From Bathynomus jamesi (taxonomy: Eukaryota > Arthropoda > Malacostraca > Isopoda > Cirolanidae): 64,000 nt of DNA. This document shows, piece after piece, positions 38,668-49,476 of the stretch. The position numbers and the translations under genes were made by a program. Below the pieces are notes generated by a model. The model ran no database searches, was not told where the DNA came from, and saw only the letters and a list, made by a program, of their open reading frames with translations. Position 1 is the stretch's first letter, and each line of letters begins with the position of its first letter. Where the stretch lies: the NCBI GenBank assembly GCA_023014485.1, contig JAJOZX010001866.1, positions 124,001 through 188,000 of the forward strand, written 5' to 3'.

Positions 38668-38839
38668 CTTTTCCTTATAAATTTGTATGCTCCTCCTACA
38701 ATTTTTATTTTTCTATTTAATTTTTTTTTGTGACCTATATAAGTCTCGAACTTGTTATTTATTTCAGTGTTCCTGAGGATGTCATCAGACGAAAGCGCTT
38801 GAGCACCATTCTGTGTTTCCTTTTTCCTTCGTGGTTATT

Positions 38840-39229
38840 TTAGAGAGAGAGAGAGAGGAGGTATTTTAATAAGTATGAAAATGTGGAACAATTATGAAAC
38901 AAATTGAACAACAAATGAGTCACAAAGAAACAAATGAATTTGAAACCAACTTCGAAAAAGTGAAAGGAAACGAATCCAATGAGTTATTTTAATGGACGAC
39001 GTAACAAAGAAACTGATAATTACACTTTATATATTTTAATATTTATATAAAATAATTATTTATTTTCTTTTATGGCATTCGCTCAGATCAGAAAGACAGT
39101 TACATCATGCAATGATTTGCAGAAATTTCTCTAACTCCTTAAATCCTTTGATTCAGTAGTATATATATATACACACACACACAGTATATATATTATATGA
39201 TATATAGGAGGAGATCGATCCGAGACCAA
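38840..39229. other. No gene; microsatellites
   Basis: Contains (GA)n at 38843-38858 and TA/CA at 39159-39206; otherwise AT-rich. Confidence 0.55.
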
Positions 39230-40483
39230 AAACTATAGCCAGTGTCGCTTACATCTCATCTCATTAAAATATTTGAAAGAATAGTTAGACAGAAAATCTA
39301 TGGCTTTTTGGAAACTCAGAAAAAATTCAATGATAACCAACATGGGTTTCAGTCAGGCAGATCATGCATATCACAACTAATGGAACATTACACAACATTA
39401 TTGATGCACTTGAAAGTAATGAAAACTATGATGTAATATACACAGACTTTGCTAAAGCGTTCGACAAGTGTGACCATGGAATCATAATTCATAAACTGAA
39501 ATACATGGGAATAACAGGAAAAGTAGGAAAATGGATATATAATTTCCTTAGTGAGCGGCGGCAAGTCGTTACAGTACAAGGAATATCTTTATCAGAATCA
39601 GAGGTCCTCAGTTCAGTACCACAAGGAACAGTATTAGCTCCACTACTCCTCATAATCATGCTAACTGACATAGATGAGGACGTTACCAAAGACAGCACAG
39701 TAACATCCTTTGCGGATGACACAAAGATCACTAGAAAAATAAGAAACCCAGAAGATATAGGATTTCTACAAACAGACATGAACAGAATCTACAAGTGGAT
39801 GGAAGACAGCAATATGAAGTTTAACACAGAAATTTCAGCTGTTACGGTACGGAAAAAGAGAGGACCTAAAATCCATGGAATATTATACCCCAAATGGGCA
39901 GGAAATTCAGAGAAATTCTAAAGCAAAAGATTTAGTGGTTGTAATGACTGATGATGCGAAATTTGAAACACAAAATAAGATAGCAGTAAACAGAGCAAAG
40001 AGAATAACTGGGTAGATACTGAGAACCTTTAAACTAAGGGATAGGAATATAATGATTCCTCGACTGAAAACCTTGATCATACCCAAATTGGAATACTACT
40101 CGGTCCTAACATGCCTATATAAAAAATAAGACATCAGACAACTAGAAGGGATTCAGAGAAGCTTCACAGCCAAGATCAATGGGTGCAAAGAACTAAATAT
40201 TGGGAAAGGTTACGTGAATTAAATCTATATTCACTGGAAAGGAGAAGAGAGAGCTACACCATTATTTACACTTGAAAAATAATGGAGAAACTAGTCCCTA
40301 ATCTTACTCTGAACCCTGTAACTCCCCAAACAACAGTGGAACGTAGAAAAGGAAGACTGTGTCGTGTTCCCAAATTAAAGGCAAGACAGGGAACATCCTT
40401 AACCCTGAAAGAAAATAGTTTTGTTGTGAGAGGACCAAAACTGTTTAATCAGCTGCCCAAAGACCTAAGGAACATGAGTGATG

Positions 40484-40973
40484 GGATCACTTTAACATAT
40501 TGCTTCCCAGGAACCTCTCTTTAACATATTGCTTCCCAGTGTATATCACTTTAACATATTGCTTCCCAGTGTTAATCACTTTAACATATTGCTTCCCAAA
40601 AATAGACATTACACAACCAATTACAGTTACATTACAATAGTTAATAATATTTAGAGATTAGCTTGTCGAGAAAATGTAAATTTATGGACAACTTAACTTA
40701 TTATGCTTTGCCATTTTTTGTGAATGTAAAATATTTGGATCACCTGAAGATCAGGGCCCCCAGCCCTCTTTAGTTAGCCTTATAAAACTAGGTTAGGTCG
40801 TGATATTTTCGTTAGTTAGCCTAGATTACCAACCTCTTTCTAACCAACCAACCTTTCTCTTTTTAACATATTGCTTCCCACTGTTAATCACTTTAACATA
40901 TTGCTTCCCAGGAGGGATCACTTTAACATATTGCTTCCCGAATGCTTTGGGAAGCAATATGTTAAAGTGATCC
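40484..40973. mobile_element. Element with iterated 26-bp GGATCACTTTAACATATTGC units and 8-bp target duplication
   Basis: Target duplication GAGTGATG at 40476-40483 and 40974-40981; removing one copy and the insert restores the LINE frame. The terminus GGATCACTTTAACATATTGC plus TTCCCA is repeated at the left as full or partial units at about 40484, 40511, 40544, 40577, 40863, 40888 and 40917, and once inverted at the extreme right (40947-40973). A piece of the 32896-33099 family (GGATCACCTGAAGATCAGGG) with a TTAGG-module arm is nested at about 40737-40832. No coding sequence. Confidence 0.88.
40737..40835. mobile_element. Partial copy of the 32896-33099 family with a TTAGG-module arm
   Basis: GGATCACCTGAAGATCAGGG then CAGCCCTCTTTAGTTAGCCT, followed by GTTAGGTCGTGATATTTTCG. 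The right terminal half is missing. Confidence 0.75.
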
Positions 40974-41159
40974 GAGTGATGTTGCAGTGGACATCTTCAA
41001 AAGAAGATTAGATGCTTAGCTCAGAACAATCCCCGATGAGCCGGGCGTACCTGTCTATGTGAGGTGGAGAGTACAAGAAACCAACTCATTACTTCACCAG
41101 GCCAACTCGAGAGGAGGTGCGACAAGCTTGACCTTCGTGAAATGAGGAATCATCGCATG

Positions 41160-41860
41160 CAACCTTTATAGCTTTGGAGTGAAAATTAAAAATTTCGAAT
41201 TTGCTTCTTTCTGTTGTTCGTGTTCTTTCCTTTCCTGTTGCTTTTATATTGGTTGTTATTTCAATGATGTTGTGATCAGATATTATAGTTGGAGATATTT
41301 TTACATTATCAATTAGGTTGCTGTTGTTTGTGAATTTTCAGACAAATGCTTAATGGAGGTAAATTCAGGACTATTTGGTGTGAAACTTCAATCTCTCAAT
41401 CTGTTCCTGCCTCTCCAAGCAAGCCCTGTTGAGTACTGCACTATGTTTCGGGTCGTTGCATTGCTAGAAGGTGAATCCTTCCCAGTTAAATGAATGGGAA
41501 ATTAAAATCGCCACAGAGAAAAATATTTGGGGTTTTATGAATGGGAAATTAAAATCACCACAGAGAAAAATATTTGGGGTTGGAGAGTGTAGATCTTTAA
41601 CCCAGTTTCTTACCTCTGTAATGGAATCTGAAAATGTTGAGGTTGGCGTGTTTGGGGGTCTGTACATTACAATTAGTACCATATTTAATTTTTCAACTTT
41701 TACTGCTACACATTCTACGTAACTGTTTGAGGTACTCATGGTCATTTCTGCCATATGCCTTTCGCGTGTGTAAACAGCATGTCCTCCTTTACGTCTCACT
41801 GTTCTGTCGGCTCGGAGGATGTTATATATATTGTAGAGTATAGAGTTCATTCGTTAGATT
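41160..41860 (-). pseudogene. LINE (CCCH family) endonuclease region, minus
   Basis: The minus frame from 41850 reads NILRADRTVRRKGGHAVYTR then VEKLNMVLIVMYRPPNTPTS, matching the APE block at 22519-22749. FLCGDFNFPFI follows, containing the GDFN catalytic motif of this nuclease family. Part of GDFNFP and flanking sequence is then duplicated in tandem (41490-41535 and 41536-41580). Further upstream bases to 41160 are degraded family sequence. It is oriented against, and directly adjacent to, the plus-strand copy ending at 41150. Confidence 0.75.
41336..41485. repeat. Direct repeat R1, first copy (150 bp)
   Basis: TTTTCAGACAAATGCTTAAT through TTGCATTGCTAGAAGGTGAA; about 95% identical to 42391-42541. 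Confidence 0.9.
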
Positions 41861-42390
41861 AGCGAGGTTAAGAGACGTTGGGTCTGGAGAATTGTTGCAG
41901 GGATGGGTAACCTTCCTCCGCGTTCAGATGATGTCGGGACCCGTGGTTTGGATTGTACGTAAAGCTGCATCTTCCCTCCATCACATGCCAAAAACACTAC
42001 TGATCATAAATTTCAGGTTACTTCTCTTATGAAGAAAATAAAAAAAAATCAAAGTTCGCTGAATTTCAAGTTTAATGCATAAATTACATTTTAGGAAACG
42101 CGACACAATACAAATAAATAACTAATTGCTTCAAAAACGGGCCAGAATTCAATATTTAGCGGAACCTCCTCGAGTGCCGATGATGGTTTCGCATCTCGAA
42201 GAAATTACCAGTTTGAATGAAATGGATATTTCGTCGACGTGACATTTTATGGACAAGATTTTTCAGGGTTAGATTAAGTTAGGTTAGGTGACGTTATTCG
42301 TGTCGATGAAATTCCTCAACATCGCGATGTTTGTAGATCCGAATGGACGATGCGCCAGAGGTCTCGTGAGCTTGGTGCGAGGTTTTAATT
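41861..42390. other. No recognisable gene
   Basis: Unique DNA between the two R1 copies; a short TTAGGTTAGGTGACG stretch is at 42277-42291. Confidence 0.5.
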
Positions 42391-42541
42391 TTCAGACAAA
42401 TGCTTAATGGAGGTAAATTCAGGACTATTTGGTGTGAAACTTCAACCTCTCAATCTGTTCCTGCCTCTCCAAGCAAGCCCTGTTGAGTACTGCACTATGT
42501 TTCGGGTCGTTGCATTGCAAGAAGATGAATCCCTCCCAGTT
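42391..42541. repeat. Direct repeat R1, second copy
   Basis: Begins TTTTCAGACAAATGCTTAAT and ends CATTGCAAGAAGATGAATCC. It is about 1.05 kb from the first copy and in the same orientation. Confidence 0.9.
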
Positions 42542-42911
42542 AAACAAACTTCACACAGCAGTTTATGCTGAACAAAAATAACCTGATGGTGCATTTTATT
42601 ATATTTCCATTGATTTTCGCTGCAGCTGAACGGTAGCAACCCTACACCACAACAGAACCATCACCACCATACTTCACAGCTTTATCGATACAGTTAGATT
42701 GAAACTTTTCATGGCTACGTCGTCTCACAAATCTACGCACTTCATTTCTGAAAAGTTCAATTTTCGTCTGTCGCTCCAACGAACACTTCCATTGATCATG
42801 CCACTTTTGATGTTTCTTTGCAAATTTGAATGAATGAATAATTCTTTATTTATAAAATAAATACAATTTTGCAATTTTACACCTTTTTGTTGTTACAATA
42901 ATTTCAACATA

Positions 42912-43493
42912 CAGGGTGTCCGAAAAGTCTGGAACCATGGAAGAAACACTTTATTTACACTTTATTTATAAATTTTTTTCAAAATGTCCACCCCGTATCT
43001 CTAAACATGTTTGCAGACGAAACTTCATATTGTTTTGAATTTTTCTTAGCATGTCTGCTGTAATGGATTTGCAGACTTCCTCAATTCGATGTTTTCGCTC
43101 TTCAAAACATCATGGATGGTACTTTTCGGTACTCTAATTTCCAAGCTTGTACGCCTCATTCACGTTTTAGGACTAGCATAAATTTTCGCCATTACAGTCT
43201 CACGGACTTCTTCCGAGGTTCTGGAACGACCTGAACGTGGTTTGTCTGCTCCAGAGCCAGTTTCTTTAAACTTTTCAATAATTTTCCGACCGCGCTATGT
43301 GTTACTGGATTTTTTTCAGGATGACGACCGTTAAATTCATCTCCCACACTTCTATGGGACCAGCCATCACGTTCACACAGAAGAATAATCTCTATACGCT
43401 CTTGTAAACTTAACGCCATCATTCATGGATACCCTGAAACAAAAAAAAAATTATAACCAATTTCTCCTATGGTTCTAGACTTTTCGGACACTG
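42912..43493 (-). mobile_element. Mariner deletion derivative with N-terminal transposase domain
   Basis: Ends CAGGGTGTCCGAAAAGTCTG and the complement (AGACTTTTCGGACACTG, two bases shorter at the tip). TA lies on both sides, within repeat R2 whose uninterrupted relative is at 48659. 582 bp; the gene runs on the minus strand. Confidence 0.9.
43020..43422 (-). pseudogene. Mariner transposase N-terminal half
   Basis: The minus frame from 43422 starts MMALSLQERIEIILLCERDG, then SVGDEFNGRHPEKNPVTHSA, the two helix-turn-helix segments, closely similar in arrangement to the fragment at 18915-19190 (EVAEEFNRLHPDRAPITHSC). A frameshift near 43290 precedes a KFKETGS-type linker and a SGRSRTSEEV-like stretch on the way to 43190. 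About 200 further bases are degraded. No catalytic aspartates are present. Confidence 0.8.
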
Positions 43494-43580
43494 TAAAATA
43501 AATAATAGTGAAATTTGACTATTTATTTTATTTAATTTGGCCCTTAAGCTTTAGGCTTTACTGGGCGTAAGTTCTAGTCT

Positions 43581-45185
43581 CTTTTTTCTATTCACATCAC
43601 AAACATATGGTTTTTTTGGCCGCAGCTTTTCCTTGCCGCCTGTTGTTGAAGCTTTCTTTTCACAGCGGACGTACTTACAAAAAATTTGTGGTCCTTACGG
43701 ATGGCTGCACATATTTCTGGAGTTGTCTTAAAGTGACCTGCAAAGAAGAGTCTTTGATTAATACAATCGTATTGCAGTAATTATTTTTAGCCGACCATAT
43801 CTGCTCCGAAAAGCCAAACTGTCGTTTTCCTGCACCCGTTTTAGCGTTCTTGAATTACTTCTTTTGATATTTATAGCTCCATTACTGCTTTCCTTTGGCT
43901 TTTGCCCCGTTTTTGGAGGAGTATTTGAGCTCTTAATTTATGTGTTAATTTTCATGTTCACTTCGTCGTATACAGGATTATCACATATTTTCCTAAAATA
44001 TGTGAAAATATGTGTTTCGTTATCTCGTAGCACATTTATGAATAACAATGAATGAATGGGGGGGGGCGCTTCTGCGGGCATTTGCCCTTGACCTCTCCTT
44101 CCTGCATAAAAAAAATAAACTTATTAAAAGAAGAAATTAAGAGTAATAGAATCTATGTAACAAAAGTAAAGATTCTACCAAAATTCCACAACTGCTGAAA
44201 CTTTTGGGATACGCAGGAGACACTAACTAGGCTACTCCACACCATAATTATGAATGTTACCATATGAATGTTGATGCGGATGTAACTAGTTCTGTGAGGA
44301 ATAAAAGGATTTCCTTCCAAATAATAATAATAATAATAATACTGTATATAATCTATTCCAACCACGGAAACCTTTTGTCTCGCTTTCTACTTCGAAAGAT
44401 ATACGAGTACTGTAGTTTGAATGCTTTGAAATTCAAACCGTCCGTGTATGGCCAATAGAAAAGTAAATCTAAGCAAACTATTTACAAATGGCAACTTTCT
44501 CAGTATCTTATTGGAGGAATGAAATAATTTTTGAGATTCTCTTTACATTTACTTCAAATTTGCTTTAAATAAATGAAAATAAACTAACCACGAGAAGACG
44601 TAATTCGATCAATTCTGACACATGATATTAAGCCAAAGAAGTTGGGAGAGATCTTTGCGTAAGCATAAACTACTCAAGGGTCTTCGGCAATGAAGTTGAC
44701 TAAACTGTTGCAAGTTTAGCAAAGCACGGAAAATATTATTATTTTTATATTTTATATTTTTATTTTTTAACATTTTTGTAGTTTTCATATTTTGTTTATC
44801 AATTTTCATTTCTTTTTAGCATTTTCTTTTAAATTTTCGTAATTTATTACAGTTTTCAAAAGAATAAAAATACTTTTATTATTCGCCATGTTTCAGTTTT
44901 CTTTGAGTTTGGACATTTTATTAATTTTTTGTATTTATTATAATTGTGGTGTAACAATTAAGTTATTTCTTTTCATCTACAACTTTCTATCGGCATTTAT
45001 TATTATTATTATTATTATTATCATCATCACCGTTACTGTTTCTTCACAGAGTAGGAAATCTCTCCACAGAGAGTTTATTTCCTGTTTTATAGAAATTATC
45101 CTTTTTTGACACCAATTCACACGACATACACGCGTCACAGAACTAAAAGATTAACTTTTCATATTTTATAAGACAAAAGGTTAAC
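43581..45185. other. No recognisable gene
   Basis: Includes a short poly-G (44058-44066), (AAT)n at 44322-44343 and (ATT)n at 44997-45023. Open frames here are short and low in complexity. Confidence 0.5.
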
Positions 45186-45187
45186 TA

Positions 45188-45188
<1 letters not shown>

Positions 45189-45230
<42 letters not shown>

Positions 45231-45232
45231 CT
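45189..45232. repeat. (CT)n microsatellite
   Basis: About 44 bases with one slip. Confidence 0.95.
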
Positions 45233-45789
45233 GTGCTTTAATCACTAAACTGACAAATGAACTCCTGTTCACTGCTAGGGTTTATCTTTCACTGGAGACA
45301 AAACTTGTTTTTTGTTATTTTATGTTTGAAATGCATTCTCTCACGTTAGAGGTAATGCCATCTACCAGATAAAAGGGTAACTAATCTATTTTTTCTACAT
45401 TATACACTAACTAATAAATCGGTTCTCGTTTACTGCTAGTTCCCGCTTTCGCTGCGTAAGGCTGTGAAACCTCCTTCCTACTCATCTTATACCATTCCTC
45501 TATCTTCCCTTTATATTTCCCTTATATTTTCATTTTTAACACTAACACTATCTATCACACAAAAGGCCTTATCTATTCTAAACTAATGTATGTCTATCGT
45601 TCCACCTAACATCGTTATTGCTATTTTGATTTTCTTTGTTTTATTTTTAATTCTATTTTTGGTTTTAGTTTTAGTTTTATTATTACTTATTTTATTACTT
45701 GTACTTTTATTTAGTTTTACTCTTACTTTTGTCTTTTAGTTTTTTATTATTACTATCATAGATGTACTCTGCAATATATATATATATGT

Positions 45790-46430
45790 TCAGGACCGCT
45801 CTGCAGCATCCCGCCTCATTTAGGGAATTTGATGAAACTCAAACAAACCTGATTGTTTGAGTTTGGTTTTCGCTTCCGCCCGCAATATTTATTCTGACCA
45901 AGATCAGGCTTGTTGCTCTCTACTTTCATCCTTCCCTCACAGGCAGAAAGTTAGCTAGAAAGCCAGCTACGCGTGTCTGGGCAGAGACTTTGCGCAAGAA
46001 CTTGTCCGAATGATTCTTGAATGTACTGAATTTAGGTTGATGTGTTGGAGGTTCCTTAGTTCTATCGAAAGCATGTTAAAGAGTTTTGGTCCACGTATTT
46101 AGAATTCGTTTTCATGGCCTTCTGTCCTTCCGTAGCTGGGATTTCACAGAATCGACTCGTTCTCTCATTCCAGCATGTTTTATTTCATTTCTAAAATTCA
46201 TTTCTAGAAAGCATTTTCCATATGTTTATTAGTATGCATCTCGCGTCTTTCCAAGAAGCAGGGTTTCAAGGATGTAATCAAGTCCAGCAGTAGTAGTAGT
46301 AGTAGTAGTAGTAGTAGTCTCTATCTTTCGTTCGCTATAGTTCAGATGTGAAAGTCCTTTATGTGGCTCTATTTTTGCAATATCTCGTTTTCTGTGCGGG
46401 GTTGTGAGTACTGAGCAATATTCAGTTATT
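45790..46430 (-). pseudogene. LINE C-terminal relic, minus
   Basis: The minus strand carries stop-ridden traces of a LINE C-terminal domain: a GPKLFNMLSI-like segment near 46090-46110 (family block PKLFNQLPK), an IYIWKML-like piece near 46220, and a DYILETLLLGKTRDAY-like piece near 46240-46290. The start (45790-45900) shares TCCGCCCGCAATATTTATTC with SINE tails. A (AGT)n run interrupts it at 46287-46318. Old and uncertain. Confidence 0.4.
46287..46318. repeat. (AGT)n microsatellite
   Basis: Ten AGT units. Confidence 0.95.
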
Positions 46431-47000
46431 CATAAAATTAAATTCTTCCCTTAGTTTGCATTAAAAAACAAAATACATTTTAATTTATCTAATGGTTTCA
46501 CCAATGTTGATGGCATCCTAGCGTCTTATGTCACAAGTCTGTTGGGGATGGATCGAACAACAAATCTCGCCTTTACTATCAGTCAAGATTGAGTGTTCAA
46601 GTAATTAAGTTGGCTCAAGCCTTCGTGTATTTCAACCTGTTTTTACTTTTCGCGATATTTCTCGGTCGTTTATTCTTTTTTTGGCCGATGATGGCCAACA
46701 GTTGTTAATTGGTGGAAACGTTGTTTTTAAAATTTTAATTTCTTTTAAGTGGTTTTGAATTGTTATTACTCGGGGACACGGTTATTTTTTAGTGTCTTTT
46801 AGCCTGATTAAAACACCATTTGTTTACTTTCTACATTACTTAATAGTAATATTTTTATACTGTACATGTATAGGGCAAATGTTTCTTATAATATATAACT
46901 AACAAATAATTTTTTTACTGTAATTTACGTGTTTTTACTACTTAGCAATTATAATTACACTTAGTTTATACGAGTTCACAGTTAATTCTTCGCCAGCTTA
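46431..47000. other. No recognisable gene
   Basis: AT-rich DNA without repeats that I can identify. Confidence 0.5.
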
Positions 47001-47014
47001 TTGCATATACACAC

Positions 47015-48066
47015 TATGAGAATAAAAACCCACTCTAATAGACAGAGTTTATTTCCACGACAGTTTCGACGCCCACTGGCATCCTCCTCGGGTGGATACA
47101 GAAACACAAATGAAACAAAACAAGAGGGAAAAACAGTTCAGGGATCGACCGTTAAGAAATTCGCACCTAGGTTGGATTCCATTCTCTCGAGACAGGAGGG
47201 GCATTTTCATTAAGTACATTCGCACAAATTTTAAAACTATCTTCCTGTTCTAAACATACAGATTCTATTATTTTTACATAATTATTACATTTATAATTAA
47301 ATTTATTACATTTAATATTGCATAATTATTAATTACAGAAATTATAAATTTATTATTACATTGGTTATTACATTGTTGTTTATTATACAGAAATTATAAA
47401 CCGAAAAACGAATGAAAAAAGGCGATTAGGAAATAATCCAGAGACCATTGAGAAATTTGCACCTAGGTTAGATATCGTTCTCCCGAAACCAGAAGGGCAT
47501 TTTATTACAGGGTCAGCTTATAACTACATTTCCACAAATTAAAAATATCTTCTTGTTCTATAGTCTATACATACAGATCCTAATGTTTTGACATAATTAC
47601 TGCATATATTTATTTCCACATTAATTACTTCCATTATTACATTTACTAAAAGCGAGTAAGGAAACATTCCAATCCAGAGACATTTAAGAAATTCACACTT
47701 AGGTTCGAACACGTTCCCACGACTCCGTAAGGGATTTATTGACCAAGAATCTCATTAAAGGGTCTAACTTATAAGTACCTTCGCACAAATTAAAATTATC
47801 TACTTTTTCTATACACACAGATTCTATTATTTTTCTTTGACATAATTATTACATTTATAAAGTACCTTACTTGATTCCCAATCTATAGCATGATTATTTT
47901 GGCTAGCGTGATAAAAAATTTCTTAACGGTCGATCCCTGAACTGTTTTTCCCTCTTGTTTTGTTTCATTTGTGTTTCTGTATCCACCCGAGGAGGATGCC
48001 AGTGGGCGTCGAAACTGTCGTGGAAATAAACTCTGTCTATTAGAGTGGGTTTTTATTCTCATATTT
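47015..48066. mobile_element. Retroelement-derived inverted structure with internal 230-bp tandem repeats
   Basis: Both ends are the same roughly 140-bp 3' tail in opposite orientation: left ATGAGAATAAAAACCCACTC, right ATTAGAGTGGGTTTTTATTC. The arms run through GCGTCGAAACTGTCGTGG and AAAACAGTTCAGGGATCGAC. The centre holds three degenerate direct repeats (about 47150-47350, 47440-47640, 47670-47870), each with a (G/A)TTAAGAAATT(C/T)(G/A)CAC(C/T)TAGGTT start and a CAGAT(T/C)CTA end. Outside, TTGCATATACACACTA occurs on both sides (47001-47016, 48095-48110). Confidence 0.7.
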
Positions 48067-48260
48067 TGACCTTCACGTAAAAAAGTGAAGTTTTTTGCAT
48101 ATACACACTACTTTAGTATATCACCATTTACTTTAATAAACAAACTCGTTTATACTTTACATGTTGAATTCATGAATTTGGCTATACGGCCTTTATAGCC
48201 GTGGAGTTCGATTCTGTATGAGACGGTGAGCTGGAAACAGGATTTTTTTTACAAGCTTTT

Positions 48261-48392
48261 TCACGTACCCCGACCAAATAAATTTGTCGGGGCCATACTA
48301 GATTGCATTTGTCCACTCATCCCATCCGTTCGCCACACTTTCGTGTCCGCGTTGCAACTTTTGAACAGTTCAACATAAATTGAAGAAACTTT

Positions 48393-48450
<58 letters not shown>

Positions 48451-48650
48451 ATCGTCAGAAAACAATGTGTTATGATCAAGAATCAGGTCCCTGCACCAAA
48501 GGTCAAGGTCACAAATGGAAGTCAGGTGTCATATGAAACTTTTCTGTGTCCGCACCATAACTTTTGAACCACGAAACATAATTTGATCACGTTTCACACT
48601 TACTGTACTGTATATGGAACATCACGAGACTAAATTGAACTGAATAACCT
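48261..48650. other. Degenerate repeat with GGTCAAGGTCAC motifs; no gene
   Basis: Units such as CGTGTCCGCGTTGCAACTTT followed by AACATAAATTGAAG and AAACTTTACAC recur at 48340-48395 and 48545-48600. AAGGTCAAGGTCACAAATG lies at 48501 and a relative at 48820. Noncoding. Confidence 0.5.
48391..48448. repeat. (CA)n(TA)n microsatellite
   Basis: CA run then TA run. Confidence 0.95.
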
Positions 48651-48654
48651 CTAC

Positions 48655-48790
48655 TGATAAAATAAATACAATTTTACAATTTTACAATTTTTGTTGTTAC
48701 GAAAGTTTTAACATAAAAATTGTGAAACTAAACTGTTTATTTTATTTAATTTGACCCTTAAGCTTTGGGCTTTACTGAGCTTTGCGATGT
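48655..48790. repeat. Repeat R2, uninterrupted copy
   Basis: Continuous relative of the mariner-split repeat at 42840-43580; it shows the pre-insertion site around TTTTAACATAAAAATTG. Confidence 0.8.
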
Positions 48791-49476
48791 ATCGTGAGCA
48801 AAAGTCAGATTCTCGCATCAAGGGTGAAGGTCACAAATATAGGCGGGGTACATTGGTATCTTTCCGACAGTTTTTGTTATTTTTTAGTTTTAATATTTCA
48901 AAATTAATCTTTCATTCGCTAACGGAAGAAGCGTAAATGAGTTTGGCTTTATTTATTTTTTAGGACGGTGTAAACGAGTAACTTCATGGCTGCTAAGTTC
49001 ATTTTCATTACACACAGCTTCATAACAACTTAAGAACTGAATATTGTACAGTATTTATAGTTCCGAAACACGACAAAGTTAAAGATATCCTTTTCAGCGT
49101 GAAAAATGAAGTAATTGATCTAGTTAAACTTTCCATCTCTTATTTTATTGAGCCAAAACGAGTTTTATGAGTTTACTCGATTTCACCATTCCGAATTTCC
49201 TCATGAACCAAAACTTTTGTGCTCCTTAATTTGTTCGAAGTAAATCCGACATCATCATCATCATCATCATCATCCGTTCGAGTAATTACTATAGGGAATT
49301 AGTAGAACATAATTTCTTTATATTTTCTCATATTTTTCGTAACTTATTACAACAATTTTCCAAAGAACAGAATTATTTTATAAACATTTATTGTCATTTT
49401 TCTTTTAACTTTTACCATTTTTACTAAATATATTTAACATCTGAAGTAATATATAATAACTGTGGTGTAGCAAGTA
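48791..49476. other. No recognisable gene
   Basis: AT-rich; a (CAT)n microsatellite is at 49251-49273. Confidence 0.5.

Larger units (their letters stand above)
37180..38835. mobile_element. Two Penelope-like elements in inverted (head-to-head) arrangement
   Basis: The left edge (37190-37290) and right edge (38740-38830) are inverted copies of one 3' tail: CTCAAGCGCTTTCATCTGAT at the left, and CTGAGGATGTCATCAGACGA followed by AAGCGCTTGAGCA at the right. Each half carries a GIY-YIG fragment, minus at 37856-38215 and plus at 38239-38667, meeting near 38225. The left half is also interrupted by a palindromic element at 37533-37752. Penelope-like elements commonly show partial tandem or inverted dimers. 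Confidence 0.85.
39230..41150 (+). pseudogene. LINE (CCCH family), RT to 3' end, plus, interrupted
   Basis: The 5'-truncated copy opens with SLTSHLIKIFERIVRQKIYG, then DNQHGFQSGRSCISQL. After a frameshift at about 39380 comes DVIYTDFAKAFDKCDHGIII (the catalytic Asp of motif A), VPQGTVLAPLL and SFADDTKITRKIRN (the DD pair). Further frameshifts follow, then PKLEYYSVLT near 40080, LERRRESYTI near 40240 and the C-terminal domain at 40282-40484. The gene is interrupted there by a 490-bp element (40484-40973) and resumes in frame with VDIFKRRLDA, ending near PGVPVYVRWRVQETNSLLHQ. A near-intact polymerase core makes this the clearest member of the family. Confidence 0.85.
42840..43580. repeat. Repeat R2 split by a mariner
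   Basis: Bases 42855-42911 and 43494-43575 together match 48659-48785, where no mariner is present. Shared blocks: TAAAATAAATACAATTTT, TTTTTGTTGTTAC and GGCTTTACTG. Confidence 0.8.

Noticed and set aside
40484..40973. CRISPR-like repeat array
   Set aside because: Spacing between the 26-bp units is irregular, the unit equals a transposon terminus, an 8-bp target duplication flanks the whole, and the genome is eukaryotic.
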